Assembly (NCBI GenBank): GCA_014529385.2
Contig: CM043958.1
Coordinates: 154,944,293-155,008,292 of the forward strand
Length of the DNA stretch: 64,000 bases
DNA from: Adiantum capillus-veneris
Lineage: Eukaryota > Streptophyta > Polypodiopsida > Polypodiales > Pteridaceae
Direction of reading: 5' to 3'
In this document: one piece after another, positions 25,383 to 37,767 of the stretch
How positions within the stretch are numbered: the first letter of the stretch is position 1
Layout of the letters: each line of letters opens with the position of its first letter
Position numbers and translations under genes: made by a program
The notes under the pieces: model-generated
Database searches by the model: none
The model's input: only the letters and a program-made list of their open reading frames with translations
What the model was told of the DNA's origin: nothing

Positions 25383-26046
25383 TATTGATCTAAGTTGCAT
25401 CTTCTGAATTTGTGATCTAGCATCCATCGATCGAACTTCAAGTGCCACTATTTTGATGCTTGCTTTAGACCATACAAGCTCTTCTTTAATCTGCAAACCA
25501 TTTTCTTCTTACCCTTTAATTCATATCCCTTTGGTTGAAGAGTGTAAATTTCCTCCTCTAAGTCACCATGAGGGAATGCCGTATTTACAATTATTTTCTC
25601 AAGATTTAAGTCATGAGTAGCCACAAGGCTTAAGGCAAGCCTAATTGAGTTCATTTTTACAAAAAAAAGAAAAATTTAATTGAAGTCGATACCTTTCTTT
25701 TGAGAAAACCCTTTTACCACCACAATCCTGGCCTTGTACCTTTTCCTCCCACCTTCTTCTTCCTTTAGCTTATACACCCATTTGTTATGTAGTGCGCCTG
25801 CTTACATTTAGGAAACTCAACCAACTCCCATGTTTGGTTGTGATGTAATGAGTCCATCTCCACTTGCATGCTCTTCATCCGTTCTTCTTTGGATTCATGT
25901 TGCATGGCTTCTTTGTATGATTTTGTCTCTCCAAATTTTGAGACCAAGAGATGGTTGAAGGAAGGAACGAACCTTTCTAGAGGTCTACTTGCTCATGTAG
26001 ATCTTCAGGGCATAGATTGAGGCTCCTCATCTGGTTGATGTTGTTG
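25383..26046 (-). pseudogene. C1 copia reverse transcriptase (5' fragment)
   Basis: Minus-strand copia reverse transcriptase in several frames: SYKEAMQHE...EMDSLHHNQTWELVEFP (25947-25815), a broken VVVKGFSQKKGIDF stretch near 25720-25680, then LEKIIVNTAFPHGDLEEEIY (about 25600), CRLKKSLYGLKQASK (about 25490-25448), an in-frame stop, and WHLKFDRWMLDHKFRRCNLD up to 25385. The normal QLDVKTAFL motif is altered here (EKIIVNTAFP), so a catalytic Asp is lost. The VYVDD motif would follow but is absent. On its right the gene is cut by element A. Confidence 0.8.
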
Positions 26047-26051
26047 CATGT

Positions 26052-27690
26052 TGTAATGAAATTGGCCTATTTAATTTGAGAGTAGCGGAAATCAATGAGA
26101 GTACTTTTGAGAAATGACTTTGTGAGCATAGCGGGTGAACATAATTGAAGATAGCAACATAATCATAGCAATTAGTTCACTTGGCATGAACAATACTTTT
26201 GCAAGACAAAGAATTTAGAGAACATGACAACAGTTGAGGACCAGATTTATGTGGAGCCGGTCCCCCCCTCCAATAGGCATTTGTGTTATGATTTCTCCCA
26301 TTAAGAGAGACTTGTTATACAATCTTTGTGTTCCTTGTGACCTAGGTGATGCAATGAAGATGGAAAGCTTCATGCATCACAAACATAACATAAACTTGAA
26401 GAAAGCCTTAAATATCCCAAGCCTCAGTCCCAAGACCTCAAACACCTTCGAAGGTGGAGAGAGCTAGCAAAGAATGAGGGTAGGGAAGAGGAAGAAGAAA
26501 CATTTAGTAGGAGAAAGAATTAGTTCCTCACTTATTATAACTCTTGTTGCTAGCATACATAATAGCATAGTAATGAAGAATAAAGAGATGGAAAGCTTAA
26601 GCATTGAAGCATGGCTCTTGGTTGGATTTGCACTCCATTTCCAAGAGTGTTGGTGTAGGCTCTCAACCTCTACTTGCTTGGACAAGAAGAGAGAGCTCTT
26701 GCACTTTGCATAGCACACAATGAGAGTGTTTGTGAGTGTGTGTGGGTGAGTATACCCCCTAAGCAACCCCCTAGCTTTCTTGGGTTGACCCCCCCTTGTA
26801 GCTCATGCTTGAAGCTCATTGGACCCCTCCAGGCCTAGCCAATCACAAGCAGGAGGCATTACAAGCAGCAAGGGTAGCCTTGAGACAAGTGTCCCCCTTT
26901 CCCCTTTGAGAGAGAGGGCTAGATAAATTCTAAATCAATTAATTAAATCTCCTAAATTATTATTGGACCCCTTGGGTGGCCAACCAATAGGCTTCAGGCA
27001 CACCATGAGGGCAACATGATGAGGAACTTGACAAGTGTCCCTTTTGCTTTCTTTGTACCATGCATGCCTTGTGTGAGTGTGTGGGTGTTCTCTCTCATCC
27101 CCCCTCATGTAGGGCTCGCCCCCTCCTTGTAGGGATTGAATCTTTGACTTTTTGACACCTCAAGACCCTTATGCATAGGCCCAGTTCCCACCACAAGCTT
27201 GGCTCATAAGCACTTTAAGCTTGGGCTGGGTTCTCACCTCAAGTGCAACCCTAGCATCTCAAGCATGTCAAGCACCTCAAGCATCTCAATAATTAAGCAC
27301 CTCAAGCATCTCAAGCACCTCAATCATCAATCACCTCAAGCACCTTAGTCATCAAGCATAACAAGTAGGACAAGCACCTCGAGTTGCGTTGGGTTCCCGC
27401 GCCTCAAGCTCAGCCCTAGCTTACCGAAGGTCAAAGGCCTTTTACACACATTATTGGAGGTCTTCAGTGAAGCTAACCCTAAAGTCTTATGCTCCATTTT
27501 TTATCCTTGCTCTTTGATAGACCATCTCTCCTTTGGGCCCCTTTACCAGTGGCCCCGTGTTGAGATAAATCTATAAGCACATGTCTACATCTTAACACTT
27601 GTTCCCGTTTATTCTCCCACATTAAGTGATCAATTTAAGATGAGAAAATCATTTGGGTTGTTTAGATATTAGATATTAGATTTTATGACA
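26052..27690 (-). repeat. Gypsy A 3' LTR
   Basis: 1639 bp, starting TGTAATGAAATTGGCC and ending TTATGACA. It differs from the other copy by scattered substitutions and by the length of the CACCTCAAG minisatellite. The polypurine tract (AAGAGAGAGGTAA in sense) lies at 27691-27705. Confidence 0.95.
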
Positions 27691-28049
27691 TTACCTCTCT
27701 CTTGAAATCATAGTCGTCCTCGACTATGAGGTAGAAGAGATAAAGCCTTAGTCATTAGTCAATTTTACTTAGCGGGTAGAGGATCCCTTTTTACCCTACA
27801 ACATCTTTCCAAGATGGATGACTAATCCATTTGGTGCTTGGGAGACATAGCTGCCGCAAGCATGTCTGCTCTTTAGTCCATTTCATTCTCCCAAAGTAGA
27901 GTGACAAATTCTACTTGGTGTTTGAGAGACGTCGTCATCACTAACATGATTCTAAGCATGCATGCTAGTTAAATTTGTGCACAATTAAAAAGAGGACTAG
28001 TCTTATAAGACAAAAACATGAGTCATTTAAAAGAAATTTGTACATTTGC

Positions 28050-29432
28050 TTACTCTAATGTAGCATTGTAAGCATTGACAAGGTTCATACTATCCTTAAG
28101 CTGTATTCCTTGCATCCATCTAGCATCTTCAAAAGGATAATTTTTGAACTTAATAAGATACCGTCGGATAATCTTACCATGTCGTAGTACCTTGTCTTCA
28201 TGCCGAAGGACAGCTTCAGGTTGTAGCACCTCTTCTTGGTCTTCAACTTCGGGAGGGTCTTCAATAATTGGTTCAGTTGGTGGCTCTCCTTTGTAGGGCT
28301 TAATTAGGCTTACATGAAAGGCATTGTGTATGAGCCAATGGTTGGGCAACTTGAGTTGATAAGCCGTCTCATTGATGGGCTTCAAGATTTGGAAAGGACA
28401 ATAGTATCTTTTTGCTAGTTTAGCATAATACTTTTGATGGCCCGTAGGATTTTTGCCTTAATAGAGCTTTAGGAAACTTGAGTAAGACCCAATCATTTTC
28501 TTTGAACATTAAGGCTCTTTTGTGCTTATCAGCAGCAACTTTTTGCCTTTGTTGAGAGATGGATATAGCCTCCTGAATCTTTTGAAAGATTCTTGTAGGT
28601 TACGGCTATACTCATTGGCGGCGAAGATCTTCCCATGTACTTTGAGTAGCAAGGGACTTTTAGGTCTTCCCTCAATGATCTCAAAAGGTGCTTTTCCCAT
28701 AGAAGTATGTACAGTATTATTGTAGGCATACTCTACAAGAGGTAAGTAATTTTCCCATTGTGAGAATTGATCTACTTCCGTAACATAAGTCTTGAGTAGA
28801 TCGAGTATTGTAAGATTGGCTATCTCACTTTGGCCATCCGTTTGTGGGTGATAGGCCGAAGAGAAATTCAATCTTGTTCGTAGATTTTCAAAGAGACCTT
28901 TCCAGAAATTACTGGTCATTCTAGGATCTCTATCTGACACGATGGATGTGGGTAATCCATGGTGCTTGAAAATCTAAGATATGAAGAGAGTTGCCATTTG
29001 ATGTGCCTTAATAGTCTTTTTGACAGGAATAAAATGTGCTTGCTTGCTAAACCTGTCAACTATTGTCCATATTCCTGTATTCCCATGGATAGACTTGGGT
29101 AATCCAAAGATGAAATCCATGGATATACTCTCCCATGGTGAATTTGGAATAGGCAATGGCTGGAGTAATCCAGGTTGCTTCCCTCTATCATACTTGGTCT
29201 TTTGGCATACTACACATTTTGAAACATACTCTTGTATGTCCACTTTCATGGTAGGCCAATAGAAGTACATCTCTACTCCTCGAAGAGTAGGTTGAATACC
29301 TCTATGCCCCGCATAGGGAGGAGCATGGGATTCATACATAACTTTCTCACGAAGGGAATGGGTAACACATAGCCTATTGCCGTGGAGAAGATAACCATCC
29401 TGCAAGGTGAATGGTTCCTCTTTCTTCCCCAA
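28050..29432 (-). pseudogene. Gypsy A integrase with C-terminal chromodomain
   Basis: The zinc-binding domain (29432-28974) has H...GHRGIQPTLRG...KCVVCQKTK, a complete HHCC set. The catalytic core shows SMDFIFGLP (first Asp), SDRDPRMTSNFWKGLFENL (second Asp, about 28935) and YHPQTDGQSE (Glu). The C-terminal part (28385-28050) carries LPNHWLIHNAFHVSLIKPYKG and then a chromodomain-like segment, VLRHGKIIRRYLIKFKNYPF followed by EDARWM. Chromodomains steer insertion to particular chromatin and define chromoviruses. A stop at about 28974 and frameshifts near 28930-28940, 28500 and 28400 break the frame. Protein function would be insertion of element cDNA in the nucleus. Confidence 0.88.
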
Positions 29433-29441
29433 AGCAAGGGC

Positions 29442-29801
29442 TCACATTATGTCTCTAAAGTCAGGGTCAGTAGCATACTCATCTATCATAGAGGATAGAT
29501 CATTGTGAGTAGCTATAGACACCGCATTAACTTTGGGTCGTCGTGAAAGTGCATCGGCCACTTGATTGTGCTTACCAGCTATGTGAGCAATATGGAAATT
29601 AAATTGCGAAAGAAAATTTTCCCACCTCATTTGTTTGTCGGAAAGCTTGGTTTGCGTCATGAAATACTTGAGACTTTGGTGGTCGGTTCGTAGGATAAAT
29701 GGAGTCCCCAATAAGTAGTGCTTCCATGTGTCTAGGGCATGTAGAACAGCTAAAATCTCTTTCTCATATGCCCTTCTTGAAGCACAACTGCTCCAAGGCA
29801 A
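29442..29801 (-). pseudogene. Gypsy A RNase H
   Basis: Typical gypsy RNase H in a frame shifted from the reverse transcriptase: RRAYEKEILAVLHALDTWKH, LRTDHQSLKYF (catalytic Asp), then FHIAHIAGKHNQVADALSRR. It would digest the RNA template. The shift occurs around 29785, where the upstream ORF ends in GHMRKRF. A stop follows RDIM at 29442, just before the integrase. Confidence 0.88.
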
Positions 29802-31306
29802 TCACCACAAGCATCACATTGGACCTCAAATGGCTTTGAGAGATCCGGAAGCACGAGGATGGGTTGGGAAGTAAGCTTCTCTTTGAGATTTTCAAAAGCA
29901 TTTTGCTCCTTAGCAGTCCATACAAACTTAACGTTCTTCTTAGTTAAGTCGTGTAGTGGTCCTGCTACTTGAGAGAATTTTGCTATGAAGCGTCTATAGT
30001 ATGCGCACATACCAACAAAGCTTCTTAGCTCATGTAGATTTCTTGGGTTAGGCCATGCTTTTATTACCTCTAACTTTGATGGATCCATTCGGATACCATC
30101 TTTAGAGATAATATGACTTAGGTATTGAATCTCTTGAAGGAAGAATTCACTTTTCTTTTGGTTGAGAAAAAGCTTGTTCTCCCTCAATGCTTGAAAAATC
30201 ACCTGGAGATGTTGCTTATGTTCCTCCAAAGACTTGGAGTAGATGATGATATCATCAAAGAACACTCCAATGAATTTACGGTAGGGTCTAAAAATTTTCT
30301 CCATCAAACGATTAAACGTAGCTGGTGCATTAGTCAAGCCAAAAGGCATGACTAGATATTCATAAAGACCAAACGTTGTGCGAAACGCGATCTTTAAGAT
30401 ATCTTCATCCACTATCCTTATTTGATGATAGCCACTCTTAAGGTCAATCCTACTGAAGTAGGTAGAGCCTTGTAGCTTATCAAACAGATCTTCTACCCGA
30501 GGTACGGGAAATCTGTTTTTGATAGTGATATGGTTTAGTCCTCGATAGTCCACACACATACGGTATGTACCATCTTTCTTTTGCACTAAAAGGACTGGAG
30601 AACAAAAGGGAGAGGAGCTAGGCCTCACCATACCTTTGTCTACTAGCTCTTGTACTTGCCTCATGATCTCCTCTTGTTGAGCTTGTGAGACTCGATAAGG
30701 AGGCTTGTTGGGTGGTGAGCTTCCAGGAAGGAGCTCAATGCGATGGTCATCATCCCCTTGTTTTGGAGGTAAGTCCATAGGGATATCATCGATGAACACA
30801 TCTTGGAATCCTTTTAGAAAATTAGACAAGTCTAACTCTTCTGGATTCGTACCATTTACATTTGATGAAACATTAGTATCTTTTAGAGACTCTTTGACAA
30901 AAACCATGTACGCAGAAACTGAGCTCTTCATTGACTTATCAAAAGCAAGAGAATTTACAAGTGGAATAGTGCGACCACGCTCACTAGCATCTATATACAT
31001 GTTCTTTCCCCTGTAGGTGAAGTAGATTCTCCTTTCAGGGTACTTCATGTTGGCAGCCATGCGATCAAACCATGGTGCCCCTAGGATAACATCCTCATGT
31101 TGGAGAGGAGAGATGAAGAAGTCTTCTTTGTCGACATAGCTTTGGACATGAAGCCTCAACTTCCCAATCAAGGGAGTAACGGAGGCTTGTTGTCCCTTGA
31201 AAGCTGCATCAGCCACTACTATATCTCCCATCTCAAAATCTTGAATGCCCAATTTGGTGGCCAACTCCGTTGATATGGAGTTGACAGTAGAGACAGGGTC
31301 AAACAA
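29750..31306 (-). pseudogene. Gypsy A protease and reverse transcriptase ORF
   Basis: A 518-codon open frame whose start is not an ATG; it continues from the gag region. The protease active site reads FDPVSTVNSIS: the usual D-S/T/P-G-A/S has Val in place of Gly, so the enzyme is probably dead. The reverse transcriptase shows CVDYRGLNHITIKNRFPVPR, SRIDLKSGYHQI, a MPFGLTNAPATFNRLM block and the catalytic FFDDI (usually F/YxDD). It continues into YYRRFIAKFSQ and the tether region to QCDACGDCLGAVVLQE. It copies element RNA into DNA in the cytoplasm. This is the longest intact retroelement frame in the window with LTR-element character. It ends by frameshift into RNase H. Confidence 0.92.
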
Positions 31307-31435
31307 GATGAAGGCATCATGCTCTCTTACCTTTCCCCAAGCATAGGAAAGTGATGATCCTTTGCAGTGAGCATCCTCTTCTGGAGCTTCGATGGTGGAA
31401 GCCCTAGGAGTCTCATTGCGAGTATTCTTCTTGGG

Positions 31436-32761
31436 TCAAGAACGATAGCCATGTCCTTGCTCCCCACACTTGAAACACTTATGGTCCTTGCGAAAAGCTT
31501 CAAGCTCTTCATGAGAGAGTTTGTTTTTACCTTTGTAAACTCCCTTCTCCTTGGACCGATTGTTGTTGTTGTTGGAATTGACTTGGGAAGTATTTTGAAC
31601 ATTGGTTTTCTCCTTTGCATCATTTTTGTCTTTGTTTTCCATGGGCTTGACATTACGTCTAGCCCCTTGATGGAAATTGATGCGTGAAGCAACCATGGTG
31701 TGATGGATTACTTCACTAATAGTACCAGGCCGTTGAGAGTTGATGTATTCGGCCATCTCTTCAGGTAATCCCGCACAGAATTGTTGCCTTTGCTTGGCAA
31801 AGTCTATCTTTTGAAAGACAATAGCCTTGAGATGTAAATCCCAAAACTTGTCTACATATTTGTGGATAGACTCATGGGAGAGGAGCTTCAAGCTGCGCCA
31901 TTCGGTAAGCACTTTGCCCTTTGCATCGCTTGCAAGGAATTGCTTCATGATGGAAACTCGTAGAGTTTTCCATGTCTTTGGGGCTTCACCATTTCCACGA
32001 AGGCTAGCCCACCATTGACGAGCTGATTTTTGGAAGTGCATAGCTACATGGTGTAGCTAAGAGGACTCTATGAAGCCCTCATCTCCAAAGGCCGCATCAA
32101 ATTGCTGGATGAAGGCCAACACTTTGTCGGTAGCACCGAAGGTGCCATCATAGGTGAGAAAAGAGATACTCTTTCCTCCCTCCTTGAACTTCTTTAGCTT
32201 TTGTGATCTTCGCCATGCAGGAAATAATTTGCGATGTCCTCCCCTCTTGTATTATCTAGACGAATAGCCATAACTTTCGTCGGGAGAGGAGGAAGGTGAA
32301 GAAGAAGGAGAAGAGGGTGACCTCTTCCTAGCCCTTTTCTTCCTTTATTTCCTCTCTTGCCTTTCAGAGTGATGAGGAGAAGGACTATGTATTGATCTTT
32401 TCCTCTTGGGAGGAGTGGGCGATCGTTTAGACCGCCGTCTTCGTTGAGCCACATCTTTAGAGGAACTTAAATTTTCATTGATTTCTTGCTCTTTGGATTC
32501 CTCCTCTCGAATGGGAGAGAGTCTTCTTTTGGGGGTCTCTTCAAGAGGCCTCCTAAGCTCTCTCTCCTCCTGGAGAGGAAGGGAAATTCCGTAAGCACGA
32601 AGTTGTTGAGTAACTTTGGCTTGCAAAGCAAGGTTGCCCATAGCTTGCTGCAACCTAGTGACGAGATAATTCACAAACATGGGAGCATCATCATTAGCAC
32701 CTTCATGTGCAAAATCAAAGCTATCAATGTTCATTCTACTCTCTTGATTATTGTCATCCAT
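31436..32761 (-). pseudogene. Gypsy A gag
   Basis: The start Met is at 32761. The first part (32761-32345) ends in an arginine-rich region and then shifts frame. The gag core runs from about 32150: FIQQFDAAFG, HFQKSARQWWASLRG (about 32041), SHESIHKYVDKFWDLHLK, FCAGLPEEMAEYINSQRPGT. An Asn-rich linker and the knuckle CFKCGEQGHGYRS follow. The final knuckle cysteine is replaced by a TGA stop at 31438-31436; the related element B retains TGT there. Gag forms the particle that packages element RNA. Two or more frameshifts and a stop (about 32058) interrupt it. Confidence 0.85.
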
Positions 32762-33161
32762 GTTAACAAAATTTATGTATGTACTTAGTGTATGCTTTGG
32801 AAATTCAACAACTTAGTTGCCACTCCTCTTAGCCTTTGAAAATCGGCTCTTAAGTATCTACACCCACGGCTCAAAGTGGTTAATTATAGAGAGTAGAGGA
32901 GTAGGTCTAACATAGCAGAGTTGCCAAGGGCTAGCTCCTTTCGGACTTTTATGGCTCAATAATGGTAAAGCCGTAGGCAAGTCTAAAAAGACTCCATTAT
33001 TAAGTCCAAAGCTTCCGAGGTGTGCACCATCCCCCACATAGTGGGCTCAACAAAACCGATAATAGATCCCTGTTCCACTTACCCTAATATAATTAACAAC
33101 ATCAACCATTTATAGGCTACTTAAGGACCTCTCTTCTTAATCAAGAAAAGAGAAACCAAAT

Positions 33162-33173
33162 GCTCTGATACCA
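33162..33173 (-). other. Gypsy A primer-binding site
   Basis: GCTCTGATACCA on the plus strand is the exact complement of TGGTATCAGAGC, which pairs with initiator-Met tRNA. It lies one base inside the 5' LTR. Confidence 0.95.
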
Positions 33174-33174
33174 A

Positions 33175-34798
33175 TGTAATGAAATTGGCCTATTTAATTT
33201 GAGAGTAGCGGAAATTAATGAGAGTACTTTTGAGAAATGACTTTGTGAGCATAGCGGGTGAACATAATTGAAGATAGCAACATAATCATAGCAATTAGTT
33301 AACTTGGCATGAACAATACTTTTGCAAGAGAGAGAATTTAGAGAACATGACAACAGTTGAGGACCGGATTTATGTGGAGCCGGTCCCCCCCTCCAATAGG
33401 CATTTGTATTATGATTTCTCCCATTAAGAGAGACTTGTTACAATACAATCTTTGTGTTCCTTGTGACCTAGGTGATGCAATGAAGATGGAAAGATTCATA
33501 CATCACAAACATAACATAAACTTGAAGAAAGCTTTAACTATCCCAAGCCTCAGTCCCAAGACCTCAAACACCTTCGAAGGTGGAGAGAGCTAGCAGGGAA
33601 TGAGGGTAGGGAAGAGGAAGAAGAAACATTTCGTAGGAGAAAGAATTAGTTCCTCACTTATCATAACTCTTGTTGCTAGCATACATAATAGCATAGTAAT
33701 GAAGAATAAAGAGATGGCAAGCTTAAGCATTGAAGCATGGCTCTTGGTTGGATTTGCACTCCATATCCAAGAGTGTTGGTGTAGGCTCTCAACCTCTAAT
33801 TTCTTGGAGAAGGAGAGGGAGCTCTTGCACTTTGCATAGCACACAATGAGAGTGTTTGTGAGTGTGTGTGGGTGAGTATACCCCCTAAGCAACCCCCTAG
33901 CTTGCTTGGGTCGACCCCCCCTTGTAGCTCATGCTTGAAGCTCATTGGACCCCTCCAGGCCTAGCCAATCACAAGCAGGAGGCATTACAAGCAGCAAGGG
34001 TAGCCTTGAGACAAGTGTCCCCCTTTCCCATTTGAGAGAGAGGGCTAGATAAATGCTAAATCAATTAATTAAATCTCCTAAATTATTATTGGACCCCTTG
34101 GGTGGCCAACCAATAGGCTTCAGGAACACCATGAGGGCAACATGATGAGGAACTTGACAAGTGTCCCTTTTGCTTTCTTTGTACCATGCATGCCTTGTGT
34201 GAGTGTGTGGGTGTTCTCTCTCATCCCCCCTCATGTAGGGCTCGCCCCCTCCTTGTAGGGATTGAATCTTTGACTTTTTGACACCTCAAGCCCCTTATGC
34301 ATAGGCCCAGTTCCCACCACAAGCTTGGCTCATAAGCACTTTAAGCTTGGGCTGGGTTCTCACCTCAAGTGCAACCCTAGCATCTCAAGCATGTCAAGCA
34401 CCTCAAGCATCTCAATAATTAATCACCTCAATCATCAAGCACCTCAAGCACCTTGGTCATCAAGCAGAACAAGCAGGACAAGCACCTCGAGCTGGGTCGG
34501 GTTCCCGCGTCTCAAGCTCAGCCCTAGCTTACCGAAGGTCAAAGGCCTTTTACACACATTATTGGAGGTCTTCAGTGAAGCTAACCCTAAGGTCTTATGC
34601 TCCATGTGTTAGCCTTGCTCTTTGATAGACCATCTCTCATTTGGGCCCCTTTACCATTGGCCCCATGTTGAGATAGATCTATAAGCACATGTCTACATCT
34701 TATTACTTGTTCACGTTTATTCTCCCACATTAAGTGATCAATTTAATATGAGAAAATCATTTGGGTTGTTTAGATATTAGATATTAGATTTTATGACA
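33175..34798 (-). repeat. Gypsy A 5' LTR
   Basis: 1624 bp, matching 26052-27690 nearly end to end. It carries the element promoter by position; no clear TATA box was picked out. The target duplication CATGT follows at 34799-34803. Confidence 0.95.
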
Positions 34799-34803
34799 CA
34801 TGT

Positions 34804-36180
34804 TGTGACCGCTTGTACTCCTTGAGTCTTTACCATCCTCAAGCTTCATGTACTCATCGCATGTATCTTTTTTTTTTTTTCTTTCCAAGTAATCTTTGTA
34901 CACATTTTGTTCCTTGAAAATTGCATCCCTACTTCTAAAGATTTTACCATCTTCAGGATTCCATAAGCGATACCCAAAGTCAGCTTCTCCATAGCCAATG
35001 AAGAAACACTTTTTGGACTTTGCATCTAGCTTTGACCTTAGGCTTCTATCTATGTGCAAAAAACATCTATCCCAAACACTTTGAGAAATACATAATTCAC
35101 CGGTTTACCTATCCATGCCTCGTGTGGAACTGTGGAACTCCCCTATCCAATGTCATTGGGGGTGACCGGTTGATTAAGTACATAGACGTACTTACTGGTT
35201 TTATCCAAAGCTCAAGCAATAGGCATGCATGTAGTTGCATGCTTTGTGCTCACTCCATGATTGTTTTATTCATCCTTTCCAAAACGCCATTTTTTCAAGG
35301 TGTCCTTGGGGTTGTCCTCTGCCTCCAAATGCCATTGCTAGCACAAAATCTTTCAAAAGCTTGGCTGCAATATTTGCCTCCATTGTCGGATCTAAGGCAT
35401 TTGAGCTTGGTAACTTCTTCATTCTCCACAAAGGCTTTCCACCTTGGAAATATGGAAAACACATTGGATTTATTATCCATTACATTAACCCATGTTTTCC
35501 TAGTTGCATCGTCTATGAATGTTACATAGTACAATGAGCCACCAAGGGATAGTGTACTTGCAGGACCCCAAACATCAAAATGAACCAATTCAAGTATTTT
35601 ATTTTTTCTTTCATTTCCTATTTTGTGAGATTTTATCCTCTTTTGTTTACCGTAAACACAATCTTCATAGAATTCTAAGTCCACTTCTTTCAAACATGGT
35701 AGAAGCTTCGTTGATTGAAGGATTTGCATTCCTTTGGTACTCATGTGCCTAAGCCGGTAGTGCCACACTACACTGTTAACTTATGTAGTTGTTGCACAAG
35801 TTGAAGATTGCATGATGACAGTACATAAGTAAAGTGTACCAGCCTTTTCTCCTTTGGCAACCACCAAAGATCCCTTTGAGATCTTCCAACATTTGTTTCC
35901 AAATGCAATGTTGTGACCTTCATCGTCCAATTGTCCTGTAAAGATCAATTTTTGTGAAGAGAAGGAACATGTCTAAACATATTTAAGGTTCTATTCATTT
36001 CCATTAGTAGTTTTGACACAAACTAGACCTTTGTTGATAATTTCACAAGCTTCATCATCTCCCAAGTACACATACCCAAAATTGCCTTTGGTGTAATCTT
36101 GGAAAGGTTTCTTGTGTGGTGTCACATGAAATGAAGCCCCGGAGTCTACTATCCAAAAATTAGAAACATTGTCTACTGAG
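34804..36180 (-). pseudogene. C1 copia protease and integrase
   Basis: Sense order: protease with an intact VDSGASFHVT site (about 36155-36125); GAG-pre-integrase HYRLRHMSTKGMQIL with a zinc region where the first Cys of the CxxC pair is Tyr (FYEDCVYGKQKR, about 35670); integrase core ELVHFDVWGPA (first Asp), CLRSDNGGKYCSQAF (second Asp, about 35390), VLERMN (Glu, about 35290); and, after a gap, KCFFIGYGEADFGYRLWNPE (about 35010-34960). Several stops and frameshifts occur, and 35290-35060 is poorly preserved. The frame is cut at 34803 by element A and resumes at 26046 with QQHQPDEEPQS. It would process gag-pol and integrate cDNA. Confidence 0.85.
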
Positions 36181-36992
36181 AGAATTAGAGCATCTTGCTC
36201 TACTTACCTGCCACATTGGCCTCCGACGTTGGCTTGTTGTCTTGAGAATCCAACTCCTTCTTCTTCTTGAACCAGCAATCCTTCTTGACGCGGCCCTTCT
36301 TGCTACAGTTCCAACATTCAAGAACTGACTTTATGCGTGACTTGCTTTGCCTTGAGCGATCATGACCCTTTTGGTTTTTGAACCTCCCCTTTGATCTTCC
36401 CCTCGTTTTTTATGACAGTGCATTACTTGATGATTCACCTGTGCTTCTCCTTTGCATTTCCTCGCTTAGGAGAACACCCACAAAATCATCAAACTTAAGA
36501 GTCTTTGTGTCAAAGATAAAGTTTCTTACAGCCATCACAAGGATGTCCCAACTATCCGATAGAGACGATAAAATAAAGAGGGCTCACACTTTGTCATTGA
36601 CTTTGACTTATGTTGGTGTTAAAGCCATTTAGGTGTTGTGCACCTGAACCACTCTCTATCATTTTTAGATTGAACAAGTGCTTCATGAAAAATACCTTAT
36701 TGGATGCCGATGGTTTCTCGTATAGGCCAACACCATCAAGTCCTCCGTGGTCTTCATCTCTGAAATGTTGAAGGTGATGCATCATTAACACCAAGCTTAG
36801 TAGGATTGTTCCTAATTCTTTTCGGTCAAGGACAATCCATGCCTCATTTGCCATTGTTGCGGACTTCTTTGCAAGACCGCCTAGTGGCAAATAAAGGCCC
36901 TTCTAGTAGAGATAGTCTTCAATCTGCATCTTTCAATGTTGGTAGTTTTTGCCATTGAACTTCTCAATCTTGAGCTTAAATTCCTCCACCAT
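36181..36992 (-). pseudogene. C1 copia gag
   Basis: Starts at a Met at 36992: MVEEFKLKIEKFNGKNY, then a stop where copia gags have Trp, KMQIEDYLY, and LGGLAKKSATMANEAWIVLD (about 36885). The nucleic-acid knuckle near 36320-36275 reads CWNCSKKGRVKKDC; the usual His at position 9 is Arg, so zinc binding is doubtful. Frameshifts occur around 36600-36400. Gag forms the particle. Confidence 0.75.
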
Positions 36993-37052
36993 TACTCCCA
37001 CTCAATTCACAAAGTCCTTTCCTTGAGATACTTTAGCTACAAGCAAACCTTT

Positions 37053-37063
37053 CTCTAATACCA
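37053..37063 (-). other. C1 primer-binding site
   Basis: CTCTAATACCA is the complement of TGGTATTAGAG, an initiator-Met tRNA site with one change. It is two bases from the LTR start at 37066. Confidence 0.85.
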
Positions 37064-37065
37064 AT

Positions 37066-37149
37066 TGTTAGGAAATAGGGTCTAGCTAAGTAGATGTTAG
37101 AGTAGTTTACTTAATGGAGAGATACTTTTCACACATGAGAGTTTATAGA

Positions 37150-37220
<71 letters not shown>

Positions 37221-37762
37221 ACACGATATATGTGGTTCACCCAATGTGGGCTATGTCCACAGGAAAGCAGCCACTCAATGGATTTAGTACTTCAAACTAG
37301 AAGTAGATTGTACTCTTAATGGAACTCTCACCTTGCTATCACCTCACCTACACCTTGTTTCATCAACTTCACAATGCACCACAATGCATTTTGTGTGTAG
37401 AAAAGGCCTCCTTTTATAGGCCAAAAGGGTTGCCCTCTCTAGAGGCAATCACGTGTATCCGCCCTTGTGTAGACAAGTCCAAGTTGAATTCTCCCATGCG
37501 CTCATGTGTGGCCGCCCTTGAGAAGACAAATCTGCCTAGAATTTGGCCACCGGCCAAAGACTTCTTTCCACCACCCACCGGTCATTGACTTTCGACCAAT
37601 CAAACGGCCATTTTTCGACCACTTTTCGATCGTCATCCGACCATTATATTTCGGTGAGTGAATTTCTTACGTATGATGGCTTCTCCTCATAATGGGGGCC
37701 TTACAAATGTGTGTTTTTAAGACTAAAAATTACAAGGGGTGAATCAGGCTCCATACTTAACA
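37066..37762 (-). repeat. C1 5' LTR with (GA)n expansion
   Basis: 697 bp, matching 13024-13684. A (GA)n run at about 37153-37219 accounts for most of the length difference. The target duplication ATTAT is at 37763-37767. Confidence 0.9.
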
Positions 37763-37767
37763 ATTAT

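Larger units (their letters stand above)
26047..34803 (-). mobile_element. Full-length Ty3/gypsy chromovirus element A with target duplications
   Basis: The element proper is 26052-34798 (8.7 kb), flanked by the perfect 5-bp duplication CATGT at 26047-26051 and 34799-34803. The two ~1.63-kb LTRs have TG...CA ends. Sense order on the minus strand: 5' LTR 34798-33175, Met-tRNA primer site 33173-33162, gag, protease, reverse transcriptase, RNase H, integrase with C-terminal chromodomain, polypurine tract 27705-27691, 3' LTR 27690-26052. It sits inside the C1 copia coding region, between integrase and reverse transcriptase. LTRs differ by only a few percent by eye, so it is fairly young, but its genes carry frameshifts and stops. 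Confidence 0.95.
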
